From: Hyperoodon ampullatus
Taxonomy: Eukaryota > Chordata > Mammalia > Artiodactyla > Ziphiidae
Direction: 5' to 3'
DNA: 64,000 nucleotides
Assembly: GCA_949752795.1 (NCBI GenBank)
Contig: CATKHW010000391.1
Location: 1 to 64,000 of the forward strand
The notes beneath the pieces are model-generated. The model had not been told where the DNA came from. It did no database searches and saw nothing but the letters and a program-made list of their open reading frames with translations. How positions within the stretch are numbered: the stretch's first letter is position 1; each line of letters begins with the position of its first letter. Of the stretch, positions 1 through 10,040 are shown piece after piece. A program made the translations under genes and the position numbers.

Positions 1-528
1 GGGGGGGGTGGGGGGGTGGGGGGTGGTAGGGGGGGCTGGGGGGGTGGGGGGTGGTGGGGGGTGGTGGGGGGGTGGGGGGTGGTGGGGGGGGTGGGGGGGT
101 GGGGGGTGGTGGGGGGGGTGGGGGGGTGGGGGGTGGTAGGGGGGGGGTGGGGGGGTGGGGGGTGGTAGGGGGGGTGGGGGGGTGGGGGGTGGTAGGGGGG
201 TGGGGGGGTGGGGGGTGGTAGGGGGGGTGGGGGGGTGGGGGTGGTAGGGGGGGGTGGGGGGGTGGGGGGTGGTAGGGGGGGGTGGGGGGGTGGGGGGTGG
301 TAGGGGGGGGTGGTAGGGGGGGTGGGGGGTGGTAGGGGGGGTGGGGGGGTGGGGGGTGGTATGGGGGGTGGGGGGGGTGGTATGGGGGGGTGGGGGGGGG
401 TGGTATGGGGGGGTGGGGGTGGGGGGGTGGTATGGGGGGGTGGGGGTGGTATGGGGGGGTGGGGGGTGGGGGGGTGGGGGGGTGGGGGGTGGTGGGGGGT
501 GGGGGGGTGGGGCGTAGGAGGTGGGGGG
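1..528. repeat. G-rich minisatellite (G/T array, quadruplex-prone)
   Basis: The + strand is almost only G with regularly spaced T and occasional A. C is nearly absent, with one near position 37 and one near 513. The motif TGGTA recurs at about 134, 162, 190, 216, 242 and 270, so the unit is about 26-28 bp of G-runs (6-8 G) broken by single T. After about 360 the unit changes to a TGGTATGGGG form, which shows variant blocks. Runs of this density can form G-quadruplexes (inference). The left end is cut by the window, so the full length is unknown. Open frames through it encode only Gly/Val/Trp and are not genes. Confidence 0.93.
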
Positions 529-555
529 AAAAAAAGCGATCTTAAGCAGTGAAGG

Positions 556-620
556 CAGTTTAAGATTCATGCATTTCATTGCATGTAAATTATACCTCAA
601 AAAGTTCATTTGTAAAAAAT
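556..620 (+). mobile_element. Possible old L1 3' end remnant
   Basis: The stretch TGCATTTCATTGCATG followed by TAAATTATACCTCAAAAAG resembles the last bases of old mammalian L1/HAL1 3' ends, which finish in ...TATACCTCAATAAAA. It lies directly after the G-rich array. L1 3' UTRs carry a G-rich tract, so the array might have grown from one; that is inference only. The match is short and the family uncertain. Confidence 0.35.
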
Positions 621-717
621 GGTTACCTTTTCAGAATATTTTTCTTTTGTAGGAAATGATCTGGTCAAGAGGGACAAATCTAAGAAAGCAGGAAGAAAGT
701 TAAGTGAAGCCGTTGAC

Positions 718-890
718 TTTTTTTTTTTTTTCGGTACGCGGGCCTCTCACTGCCGTGGCCTCTCCTGTTGTGGAGCACAGGCTCCGGAAGCGCAGGCTCA
801 GCGGCCATGGTTCACGGGCCCAGTCGCTCCGCGGCATGTGGGACCCTCGGCAGGCGGACTCTCAACCACTGTGCCACCAGGGAAGCCCCT
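718..890 (-). mobile_element. Cetacean tRNA-derived SINE, internally deleted
   Basis: Reads on the - strand: the poly(T) at 718-731 is the copied A-tail and the head GGGCTTCCCTGGTGGCACAG ends near 889. Flanking duplications GAAGCCGTTGACTTT (706-720) and GAAGCCATTGACTTT (891-905) differ at one base, so this is a retroposed insertion with known edges. About 40 bp are missing between GTGGGA and CCTCGGCAGG. That removes the GGTTCGTGCC segment (B box of the Pol III promoter), so the copy is probably transcriptionally dead. Confidence 0.93.
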
Positions 891-921
891 GAAGCCATTG
901 ACTTTTAAGAAGGACAGCTAA

Positions 922-1129
922 GGCCTTCCCTGGTGGCGCAGTGGTTGAGAGTCCGCCTGCTAATGCAGGGGACACGGGTTCGTGCCTCGGTCTGGGAAGA
1001 TCCCACATGCCGCGGAGCAGATGGGGCCGTGAGCCGTGGCCGCTGAGCCTGCGCTTCTGGATCCTGTGCTCCGCAACGGGAGAGGCCACAACAGCAAGAG
1101 GCCCGTGTACTGCAAAAAAAAAAAAAAAA
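922..1129 (+). mobile_element. Cetacean tRNA-derived SINE
   Basis: The tRNA-like head has an A box (TGGCGCAGTGGTTGAGAG, from about 931) and a B box (GGTTCGTGCC, near 978). The tRNA-unrelated body follows and a poly(A) tail ends at 1129. It lies about 30 bp from the preceding SINE in the opposite orientation, forming an inverted pair. I found no convincing flanking duplication. Confidence 0.93.
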
Positions 1130-2536
1130 GAAATATAGGTAAAGTTTATGTGAGTGCCAGAGTAAATAGTCACAGATTCTGGTAACAGAAAAATGGTGCA
1201 TTTTCATCAGATTGCTTCTGTTTTCTCATTTAAACATGAGTGATGCTAGCAAATGAGAGTGAAGAAGTACAGAGGTATTGGATGTTTGAACAAAGTTATT
1301 TTTTTTTAAGTGTGCAACAACATTTCATAGAGTGGGAGAATAAACTAGGCTTAGCTCTGTGGCTCACCCACTCCCTCTGCTCTTCACCTTGGGCTTCCTT
1401 TTACTGTGATCTTTCCCTCATCATTGGGGTGTCTTGTTTGAGCAGCGGTGGTTGCAGAGGCTGCAGTGTCAGTTTCACAATCTTTGTTTATAGGTTGCTC
1501 ATCACCAAGGAATCTCAGAGTGAGACTCTGGAGGCACAGGGAAGGAATCTACAGGATGGAGCTGGTGTGTGCCCACCACACAGTGCACATCACACTTCTC
1601 AGAGAAGATTTCTGCTTGGTTTCTCAGATTCCTTGCAGATTCCAGGGCCCTGTGAATTTAAGAAAGCAACGGGCTCCCAGCAGCCAGTGGCAACTGGAGA
1701 CACTGGGACTGGGGTGGGGATGCAGGGGGAGCTCATGAGAGGAACTTCCAGGGCTAGAGTAACAAGAGAGGGGTCAGCGGCTGCAAGTGTCCCATTTTGA
1801 CAGGAACTGATGAGGAGACGGGCCTGGCTGACTCAGGTGAAAGGTAAACGTCCAGGTTTCTGGGCTCTAAAACCACACAGAGAGAAGTCTTGATGATGAG
1901 AGACAGCTCCCTAGCCCTGTTCCATCATTGGGCTTCTTCCTCATAGCATTCTTCAGCATTAGCTCTTGAGAGGGGTCTGTTTAGACCTAGACCTGAGCTC
2001 TCACAATCTCAGCACTTTGTCTTCTACACTATCCACTCCCTACACGAAAAGCTCTTTACTGGAATCTCTGTGGTGACACACCTATTCCTCAGGGCCTTTG
2101 GATCTGAGTTTTTCTAGAGCCACAAAGAAAAACACAAAGCCAAGGAATGTGAACTTTAAGGAGAGCTCCTGTGCTGGTTCATTTACGTTCACTGAAGGAG
2201 AAAGGAGCTGGAGAAAGAGGTATTAAACTCCATGGGTCATGAAGAAAGGCTCTAAAAAAATAAAATTATGATAAAGCAAGGGCGATGATAACAAAATTAT
2301 TGAGACATGTACAAAATATAGTGAATGGCCTGGTTTACCTTCATTATAAGGTCTGAGTAGATCCGATCCTTATTGGTGGTTTTCAAACTCAGTAGTTCCC
2401 TGGATGAAATCTGAAACTGGCCCCTGCACTTGGAGGGCAAGGAGAGACCAAAGAAAGAGGCAGACCTTTCAGGACTGTTAGGTGGCAGGCAGTTTTTATA
2501 AGCAAGGGAACTTCCATATGAAGTTTGGTAAACAAC
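1130..2536. other. No recognised gene or repeat
   Basis: Moderately AT-rich single-copy-looking DNA. A 186-codon open frame (+ strand, 1240-1800) has no domain I recognise, no clear splice or promoter context, and mixed low-complexity composition; I treat it as chance. A region of somewhat higher GC lies at about 1340-2000. No tRNA or other RNA fold was recognised. Confidence 0.5.
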
Positions 2537-2806
2537 CAATACACGTAGAACCATTCTGTACCCATACAACCATTGTTTCATTTTCAGTACTGTATTCAAT
2601 AAATTACATACAATATTCAACACTGTATTATAAAATAGGCTTTGTGTTAGATGATTTTGCCCACTGTAGGCTAATGTGTTTTGAGCACGTTTAAGGTAGG
2701 CTAGGCTAAGCTGTGGTGTTCAGTATGTTAGGTGTATACTATGAAGGTTTCAACTTATGATAGGTTTATCATATGTAACCACATCATAAGTCAAGAAAGA
2801 TTTGTA
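2537..2806 (+). mobile_element. Tigger-like (TcMar) DNA transposon remnant
   Basis: Contains phrases I associate with a mammalian Tigger-type nonautonomous element: GTATTCAATAAATTACAT, AAAATAGGCTTTGTGTTAGA, GGTAGGCTAGGCTAAGC. The end is palindromic: ACTTATGATAGGTTTATC (2753 on) answered by AACCACATCATAAGT. The left end is missing or too diverged to see. There is no transposase frame, so it is a dead fossil. The exact family is uncertain. Confidence 0.6.
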
Positions 2807-2811
2807 TATTT

Positions 2812-2895
2812 TCTTATATATATTTGAATATACATATTTATACATGCATGTAAATATACATATATGCATTTACATACATGCACACATATATACAC
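2812..2895. repeat. AT-rich imperfect TATATACA microsatellite
   Basis: Alternating TATATA, TACATA and CATGCA motifs with no clean unit. It follows the Tigger-like end directly and may have expanded from it. Confidence 0.75.
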
Positions 2896-3164
2896 GTTCA
2901 AAAGCACTATGTGTAAACTCATATTAGAATTTCTAAGTTATCTGAGCAGGTAGATATTTAATGCTGAACACCAGTCCCTATTTCTGGGTCCCTTGTCATC
3001 TTGGTTGTCTGAAGGTTTTTTTCCCCCCCTTGTAAATTTCTCAGGAAAAGCACATAGTTACAATATTCTGTGAATGGTGAATGTTTGTTGATAAATATGT
3101 ATGTGCCTTTATATTTCACAGTCAAGTATATTTTAACCATCCTCCTTTAACAGAGATCTTGGAA

Positions 3165-3960
3165 TAATTTTTAATAGAAAAATTATAATAGTAGAGAGTT
3201 CCAAATATTCTTCACCCAGTTTCTACTACTGTTAATATCCTACATCACCATGGTACACTTATTAAAACTAAGAAATCAACATCGGTCCGTTGCTCTGAAC
3301 TAAACTTCTGATTTTATTTATTTATTTATTTATTTATTTTGCGGTACACGGGCCTCTCACTGTTGTGGTCTCTCCCGTTGCGGAGCGCAGGCTCAGCAGC
3401 CATGGCTCACGGGCCCAGCCACTCCGCGGCATGTGGGATCTTCCCGGACCGGGACACGAACCCATGTCCCCTGCATCGGCAGGCAGACTCTCAACTACTG
3501 CACCACCAGGGAAGCTCCCGATTTTATTTACATTTTACTAGTTTTACCTTTTCCTGTTCCAGGATTCAGACCAGGATGCTACATTGCATTTAATCATCAC
3601 GTCTTCTTAATCTTTTTTTTTTTTTTTGATGACATTCACAGAATTTCCTTATTTTTGATGACCTCGATAACAATTTGGAGGAGTGCTGGTCAGGTATTTT
3701 GTAGAATGTCCCTCAGTTGGAATTTGTCTGACGTAATTTTCATGATTAGACTTGGGTTATGTGGTTTTCGAGGAAGATCACAAAGGTGAAATGTCACTCT
3801 TACCACATCGCATCAAGGTTATGGGTATCAGTATGGCTTCTCATGATGATGTTAGCTTTGCTTACCTGGCTGAGACAGCGCTTGTAAGGTTTCTCCATTG
3901 TAAAGTTATATTTTTTCCTCCTATCACACTGTAGTATTTAGAAGTAAGTCATTAAGTTCA
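3165..3960 (-). mobile_element. Old L1M-type L1 3' region, split by a SINE
   Basis: Both sides of the inserted SINE look like one ancient mammalian L1 segment read in antisense. Left: CACCCAGTTTCTACTACTG and ATCCTACATCACCATGGTAC. Right: TGTTCCAGGATTCAGACCAG, GGTCAGGTATTTTGTAGAAT, TTCATGATTAGACTTGGG and GTTTCTCCATTGTAAAG. Family level (L1M) is by recognition only. No L1 frame survives; peptides predicted here are noise. Confidence 0.55.
3321..3519 (-). mobile_element. Cetacean SINE with (TTTA)n tail
   Basis: Antisense copy inserted into the old L1 piece. The tail is (TTTA)n rather than pure T. The duplication GATTTTATTTA lies at 3310-3320 and again at 3520-3530. About 15 bp are missing around GGAGCGCAGGCTCAGCAGC compared with siblings; the lost part is the CAGGCTCCGGACGCG segment. 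Confidence 0.92.
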
Positions 3961-5195
3961 GTCCCTTTCACAACAAGCCTCTATATTCTGTTTTTTGGGC
4001 ACGTCCTTACTTTCTGACATTACAAGATATTTTGTTTAGGTAAAAATAAGTTTTTATTTTAAAAAATTCTTGAATGTTAGGAGACATTTACATGTAATTC
4101 ACAGATTCTTTCCAAAATAATTGCCAATCTTTGTCCAATTGTAATTTTTTTCTATACAGTCTTGGAAATTTTGCAGTGACATAGTATTTGCAAAATATTT
4201 TTTTTAGAAAGCATCACAATGCTAAATTTGGGCAAAATGATGTCTAAAACTAAAATTTTTACATGCAAGTCAGCTCTCAAACATCCATATTCTTTATTCC
4301 AGTGACAAGGTAATGGAAGAATGAACATTAAACTGACTTACTGAGGAAATAATGAATAAATACTCTGTAAACTTCTCAAACTTACTCAAATTTTTAAATT
4401 ACTTTCAGAAGCAGCACCATTACAAAGTATCAACAATCACACTAGGTACTCAAGTAAAATGAGTGTTAATCAAATTAACACTCAAAAAATGGAAATACTG
4501 TTGCAAAGAGGCACCTTAGTTGTAAGATTTGTTAAAGAAGTCTTTATTACAAAGAAGGCTTATGGTACAGGGCATACATCCTAGAGAAGACAATTTCTTC
4601 ACACAAGATAATGATAATTCATTCCTTCTGAAAGTTAATAACATCTCTTTAGTAACATTGCTGGTATAAAAAAAAGATAGAAGTACGAAATATGATGGCA
4701 ACATATGAAAATGGCTGAAAAATAGCTTCTATTTTTTCTCTCCCAGACATAGAAGCATCTGTTTCACCAAATAACACTGCTTCCTTTTATTGAAAAATGG
4801 CATTTAGAAATCAATATCTAAGTACCAACTGTGCTTATTGCTGCTGTGTTGTCACTTTAACCTTCACTTTTAAGAACTTTAGAATAATAGTTATCCCTTT
4901 CACATACAATTAAGTAAATACATTCAAATATTTTAAACTGCATTTAAAATTCAATATGTTCAATTTTGTTTTCAATATTTAAGTTACATGACTGAAAATA
5001 AATCCCAAAGGATGTTTTCTTTTTTTCTGCCAGAAAACAAAGGGAGCCTGTAAACCACAGAAGTTTATTCTCAGTGATAAATCCATAGACCCTCTGCACT
5101 TAGTCATGCTATAGAAAGGCTTGACAGGAGATTAGTATGAATTACAAGCTTCTGATGTGTACAAAGACAAGACAGACAGAAACTGGTTATGTTTC
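3961..5195. other. AT-rich DNA, nothing recognised
   Basis: Unique-looking AT-rich sequence. Short open frames on both strands are of chance length. A repeat too diverged to see by eye cannot be excluded. Confidence 0.5.
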
Positions 5196-5210
5196 AGAAA
5201 TTGGTGTTTT

Positions 5211-5474
5211 GAAGGGAAGGGATACATTGGAAGATTGGGACTGACATATACACACTAATATATATAAAACAGATAATTAGTAAGAACCTACAGTATAGCA
5301 CAGAGAACTCTACTCAATACTCCGTAATGGCCTATATGGGAAAAGAACCTAAAAAAGAGTTGATATACAATATGTATATGTATAACAGATTCACTTTGCT
5401 GTACACCTGAAACTAACACAACATTGTAAATCAACTATACTCCAATAAAAGTTTAAAAATTTAAAAAAAAAAAA
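5211..5474 (+). mobile_element. 5'-truncated L1, 3' UTR only
   Basis: Begins near AAGGGATACATTGG and runs through GGGACTGACATATACACAC, TTCACTTTGCTGTACACC and TCAACTATACTCCAATAAAA into an A-rich tail. Flanks AGAAATTGGTGTTTT (5196-5210) and AGAAATTGCTGTTTT (5475-5489) match at 14 of 15 bases, so this is a complete severely truncated insertion. The same 3' end closes the L1 at 16050-17150, so the subfamily is related. Confidence 0.9.
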
Positions 5475-5489
5475 AGAAATTGCTGTTTT

Positions 5490-6384
5490 TACAACCAACC
5501 CCAGGAAGATGGATTCACCAAGACCTTCCAGAGATAGGCCCTCTAAGCCACCAGTGGTCTTTTGGCCCTGTCGTTGAAATAGACCAGGTCTTATATATCC
5601 CTTACTGGATGTACTGACCTGGGATGTCTTTCATTTCTGATAAATGGAAGTGGGCCTAAAGTTGATCCTGTATAATTTTATGGTTCCCACCTGGCCCTTG
5701 GGCATGTCTAAGGTGATCACTACGGAATATACTTCAAAATGGAGCCCTGAGGCACTTGACTAATGAGTGAAAGCGGTCTCACCTGTTCTATGTGATGACT
5801 GCCCAAGCTGTGCCTTGTGCCAAAGACACACAGACTTCCAAACAAATGCCCAGCCTGGTCCCTTATGAGAAAGATGTCAAGCCAAACTGACACATTTGGA
5901 TCAACTTCTCCCCTGAGGGGATTTTATGGACATCTGCCACTTCTTCAACTTTGATACAACTTTCTTGTACCTTATCCTTAAGAGACTTTACCTGAGTTAT
6001 ACCTGGAATATGAAGCATCTCATCACTGATGCTAGGCATGTTAGGCATGTTTAGGTATGTTCACTTTTCTACTTCAGTTCTGAGATTTTTGTATTTAGAT
6101 ACAGTATCATAAATCAAGATCACCTCACAGTGTAGCCTAACAAGGAATTGTTTACTTTTTTATTATTTCTAGTATATAATTTGAGCGCTAATTTAAATGC
6201 AATGCTTTTAAATCAGACTTTTACTACTACGTTTTTATAACCTCCCTAAAAATTTTAATGGACCATCAAGGTTATGAACTAACCCACCAGGGGAGTCTGG
6301 AGTCTATTTAAACATCCCAGGTTCTTGACACAGGAAAGTTATCTTACCCAAGATCACAGGAGCAAGTAAACAACAGAAGTTATA
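5490..6384. other. No recognised gene or repeat
   Basis: Unique-looking sequence. A 61-codon frame on the - strand (5863-6048) has ordinary-looking composition but no recognised domain and no visible exon boundaries. Confidence 0.5.
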
Positions 6385-6605
6385 GCTAAACTTGGTGTGC
6401 TCCTTACCAGGCACTATGCTGAGCACTTGACATGAGCTATCTCATTTAATCCACACAACAACCATATAAGGTGGACATTATCATAAACTCTCTAACAGGA
6501 TGAGGGAGACCAAAGCATAATCAAGGTTACATAGCCTGTACATGGCAAAACCAGGACTAGAAATCAGGCATCCACTTCCAAATTCCATCTGTTAACCAGA
6601 CAAGT
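6385..6605 (-). mobile_element. MIR SINE fossil
   Basis: Antisense MIR features: CCAGGCACTATGCTGAGCAC, ATCTCATTTAATCCACACAA, AAGGTGGACATTATCAT and AATCAAGGTTACATAGCC. Divergence is high, as expected for this ancient mammalian SINE. Confidence 0.85.
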
Positions 6606-7144
6606 CCAACACAACATAGGCCCTGCTTTCTTCATGAATGAGTTCAGCTCACCAATGACTCTTCTTTCTCACTTCAGAAACAGGAGGAAGGCAAGTTCAA
6701 TGTGCATGAAGGAACATGGCCACATAACCCAAAATTTCTCTTTGATGTCAGTGATATACAGAAGTATTGGATGAAATCAAGGTTGAAAAAAAGGTAACTT
6801 AAGTTGCAGAGAATCTCCCCAAGAGCCACAGAAGTCACCTCAGCCCCCTCAGCCTCAGGGAGAGAAGCAGTTGTGTTGAGCATCTGCAGCCTTATATGGT
6901 CACTCTTCCTTCACAGGAAGAGGCAGATGGTCACAAGAAGCAGCATCACTGGTTTATTTGTGAAGGGGACATGTCAGCAGCCTGTGTGCTTCATAGCTTC
7001 TATATCCTTGGGTATTCAGTGGGACAGTTCCTATTATTATTAATAAAGTTATTAATTTATTATAACTATAAATTATTATTAATAAAGTCTTTATTCAGAA
7101 TATCTCAGAATCTAAGTAGCATGTTTTAATATCTTTGAATTTTA
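6606..7144. other. Unique-looking DNA with an AT direct repeat
   Basis: Nothing coding is supported. Around 7030-7090 the 17-mer ATTATTATTAATAAAGT occurs twice, about 40 bp apart, in a very AT-rich context. Confidence 0.55.
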
Positions 7145-7295
7145 GAAACATAACTGCATTTTGATTACACAAATGAGAAAGCTAAGTGTCAATGGGGTTA
7201 AATAATCTGCCCAAGGTCACATGCCTAGTAAGTGGTGGATCCAAGACTGTAATGTAAGTCTCTTTGACTCCAAAACATATTACTTTAGCCACATT
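7145..7295 (-). mobile_element. MIR SINE fragment
   Basis: Antisense MIR core: AAATGAGAAAGCTAAGTGTC, then CTGCCCAAGGTCACATGCCT and AGTAAGTGGTGGATCCAAGA. Only the central part is visible. Confidence 0.8.
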
Positions 7296-8923
7296 TTCTT
7301 TCATGGCAAAACAGGAATGAAAAAGTTATTAGGCCAGAGTCACAATGATGCTGTAAGGATTTGAATATCATTGACTGAAAAATGTCTGTTCCACTCCTTT
7401 TCCCTATTGAAATCTATTTTTACTGTGCCTCTCATGTCTGAACTTCACTGTTTAATTTAATGGAACTTGGAAGAGAAAATCTTTTGGGTAATTCCAAGAA
7501 TACTGTTCTCCACAATCTAGAATAATGATATATTGTATTTTATTTATATGTGGTTGTGAAATTATCATTTCAATCTACTAAAAAGTAGACTTAACATCTA
7601 ATAATTGTTAATCATTTGGTAGGCTACTACTGACATCATGTTTGCACCTAGTACAGTTAGATGCTAAACCCCGAAGACACCAATTTTTCCTAATATGTTA
7701 CACCCTATGCATCCTACTATAATCTTTATTACCCTTGTAAGTAGCTTTTTATAAGGTAATATTTCCCAAACTTTATTCATTTACATACCACATTCATAAT
7801 GTTATCTGCATACTGTCTGTTTGTTTAATATATTTATTTAAATTGGTTCAAATTTTTGACTCATCTACTTATATTTCTTTAATATGTATTTAAAATAGAT
7901 ATATAACTTAAAATTTAAAGTTACTCTATATATTAACAAAAACCAATTTGTGTTATACAGAAACACAGGTGTGGACCTTGCAGACAATATCAAATTGGAA
8001 GTGATAGAGTTTTTATTAAAAAAAAAAGGCCAATTTTGATGTCCAGTGCCCCACACCAGCAGTATGAGTTGCTGTATCTATATCCTCTGTGTCAGGAGGT
8101 CAGTTAATTAACCTTTAAAAGGCAGTATGTAATAATTTCCCAGTTCTTTGAGACAGCCTTTAACACTGTTAGACATATAATAGATATTGAATAAATGATG
8201 TTGGATTGTTTTTTATCACCTTACTAAATCATAGAAACTTTATTGGGAATGCCTTTTGAGAATCACATTTAATTTTCCAACCAGATAATAATCATCCATG
8301 ATAGATAAAAATGTATTTGCTAAAATGAATTATACCCAAACCTGTTCTTTTTATCGTTATTCTATTATATTATAGATAGCATGAAAAGAGACTGGCATAA
8401 TAAGGGATTCTATGGAACACTGTCTCTGACAGTTCATTTCAAATTGCAGCCTATAGAGGAGTTACCAAAGCCACAGCAATTTCAGTAAATTGGTGCAATT
8501 TTAATGTCCGTCTTGCCTGATTGTTTTTCAAGAAATCAATAATAAAACACAGTCCCTGACAAATGACTCTAAAGCTTACTTACTATACTTCAGTACAGCT
8601 CACACAGGGTGCATGTAAATCTGTGGATTCCTGGACTGAGACACCTAAAGTTTCAGAGTTTGAGAGTAAACGAGAATTGTTTAGCCTGGTTCTCAGTAGC
8701 TGAAGCTTCACATGCAAGGCCAATGTATTCTTTTCGTAGATACTGCCAGATATCATGCACAAAAATGGTGTCCCAGGAGTATTATCTAAATGGTTTCTTT
8801 GTTCTCCAATTTCTATTTGGTTTTGACCAATGATAAATACTAGAAAGAGACGGAAGAGTGAGATAAAAAGAGAGGCTCTCTACTTTCAGGGCTCTAGGCT
8901 GGCAGTGAATAATTTCCTCTGTT
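7296..8923. other. AT-rich DNA, nothing recognised
   Basis: Long AT-rich stretch with no open frame above 75 codons and no repeat I can name. Several AATAAA words occur, which is expected by composition. Confidence 0.5.
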
Positions 8924-8938
8924 AAAATTTCCTCTCTT

Positions 8939-9230
8939 GGGCTTCCCTGGTGGCGCAGTGGTTGAGAATCTGCCTGCTAATGCAGGGGACACGGGTTCGA
9001 GCCCTGGTATGGGAAGATCCCACATGCCGCGGAGCAACTGGGCCCGCGAGCCACAACTACTGAGCCTGCGCATCTGGAGCCTGTGCTCCGCAACAAGAGA
9101 GGCCTCAATAGTGAGAGGCCCGCGCACCGCGATGAAGAGTGGTCCCCACTTGCCACAACTAGAGAAAGCCCTCACACAGAAATGAAGACCCAACACAGAC
9201 AAGAATAAATAAATAAATTTAAAAAAAAAA
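8939..9230 (+). mobile_element. Long-form cetacean SINE with extra 3' domain
   Basis: The head matches the other copies (GGGCTTCCCTGGTGGCGCAG), but after GAGAGGCCCGCGCACCGCGA it continues for about 90 bp (GAGTGGTCCCCACTTGCCAC ... AACACAGACAAG) before ending in (AATA)n and A. The short copies switch to poly(A) right after ...CCGC. Duplications AAAATTTCCTCTCTTG (8924-8939) and the same string ending at 9242 bracket it, so the long form is a genuine insertion. It looks like the parent type of the short SINE. Confidence 0.93.
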
Positions 9231-9242
9231 TTTCCTCTCTTG

Positions 9243-9912
9243 ACTGGTGGTTCTTATCTACAGCTGGATTGCTCTCAGGTTCTGCTAGTAACTCTCACCT
9301 TCTGTCCCCTTAAAATCATAGGTAGTAATTGCTTAACTCAGCTGCTAGCCCAGGGTGCTTCATCAATCCTTGGTAGTTTTCTTTAACTGTCCACATTCTC
9401 ATAATAGTCCTTCTATTAAACAGTATTTAATAACCCATTTTGAGCCTGCACTTATTTTCTTGCTGGGACCCTGATACAATGATACCAGGAGGGGATCCAA
9501 GAAAGAGATTCTCAAAATGGGAATACGGGATTGGATTTTTCATATATTTGACAAATGCATGAATATTCTGGTGAGAATGGGACCCTGATAGCATATGACT
9601 TTCAATGATATCATGATTATACAATTTACAGTGATAGGGTATGCAAAGTAGTGCAAATGGAGTGTAAGATGTGAGAGTTAGAGTAGCTTTGACAACTTAG
9701 AATGTTAATGAAGAATAAAGAAAAAGTGTGGCTTAAGATGCTACTTCTGAGAAAACTAGAGGCTACACAGAAAAATGGACAAAATATATGCTTTTAATGC
9801 CCAATTCAGGACAGGAGAGAAAAAAACTACCAGTTTTAATGATTATGGAACAATCTCTGGGACTGAATATACAGGTTGTAAAGTTGCCAAATCCACTGTC
9901 TTCAATTCATTC
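9243..9912. other. No recognised gene or repeat
   Basis: Unique-looking sequence. No open frame beyond chance length that does not run into the neighbouring SINE. Confidence 0.5.
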
Positions 9913-10040
9913 TTTTTTTTTTTTTTTTTTTTGGCAACACTGCACAGCTTGTGGGATCTTAGTTCCCTGCAAGGGATTGAACCTGGGCCCTTGGCACTGA
10001 AAGCGAGGAGTCTCAACCATTGGACCAGCAGGGAATTCCC
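9913..10040 (-). mobile_element. Short CHR-type SINE
   Basis: The poly(T) at 9913-9932 precedes TGGCAACACTGCACAGC, then GTGGGATCTTAGTTCCCTGC, and the head ends in CAGCAGGGAATTCCC. The head and the GGTTCAATCCCTTGC B-box segment are tRNA-like but differ from the abundant SINE. It is an older cetartiodactyl SINE subfamily with a very short body. Flanks are only weakly similar. Confidence 0.85.

Noticed and set aside
1..528. Telomere-like repeat or Gly-rich protein gene
   Set aside because: No TTAGGG unit occurs, and the Gly/Val/Trp frames are just G/T repeats translated; no start context or non-repeat sequence supports a gene.
1240..1800. 186-codon open frame as a host gene
   Set aside because: No known domain, no splice or promoter context, and a second long frame overlaps it; it is likely chance in a less AT-rich patch.
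8939..9230. Functional tRNA gene in the SINE heads
   Set aside because: The heads keep A and B boxes but do not form a full tRNA cloverleaf with anticodon arm and are followed by SINE bodies and tails.
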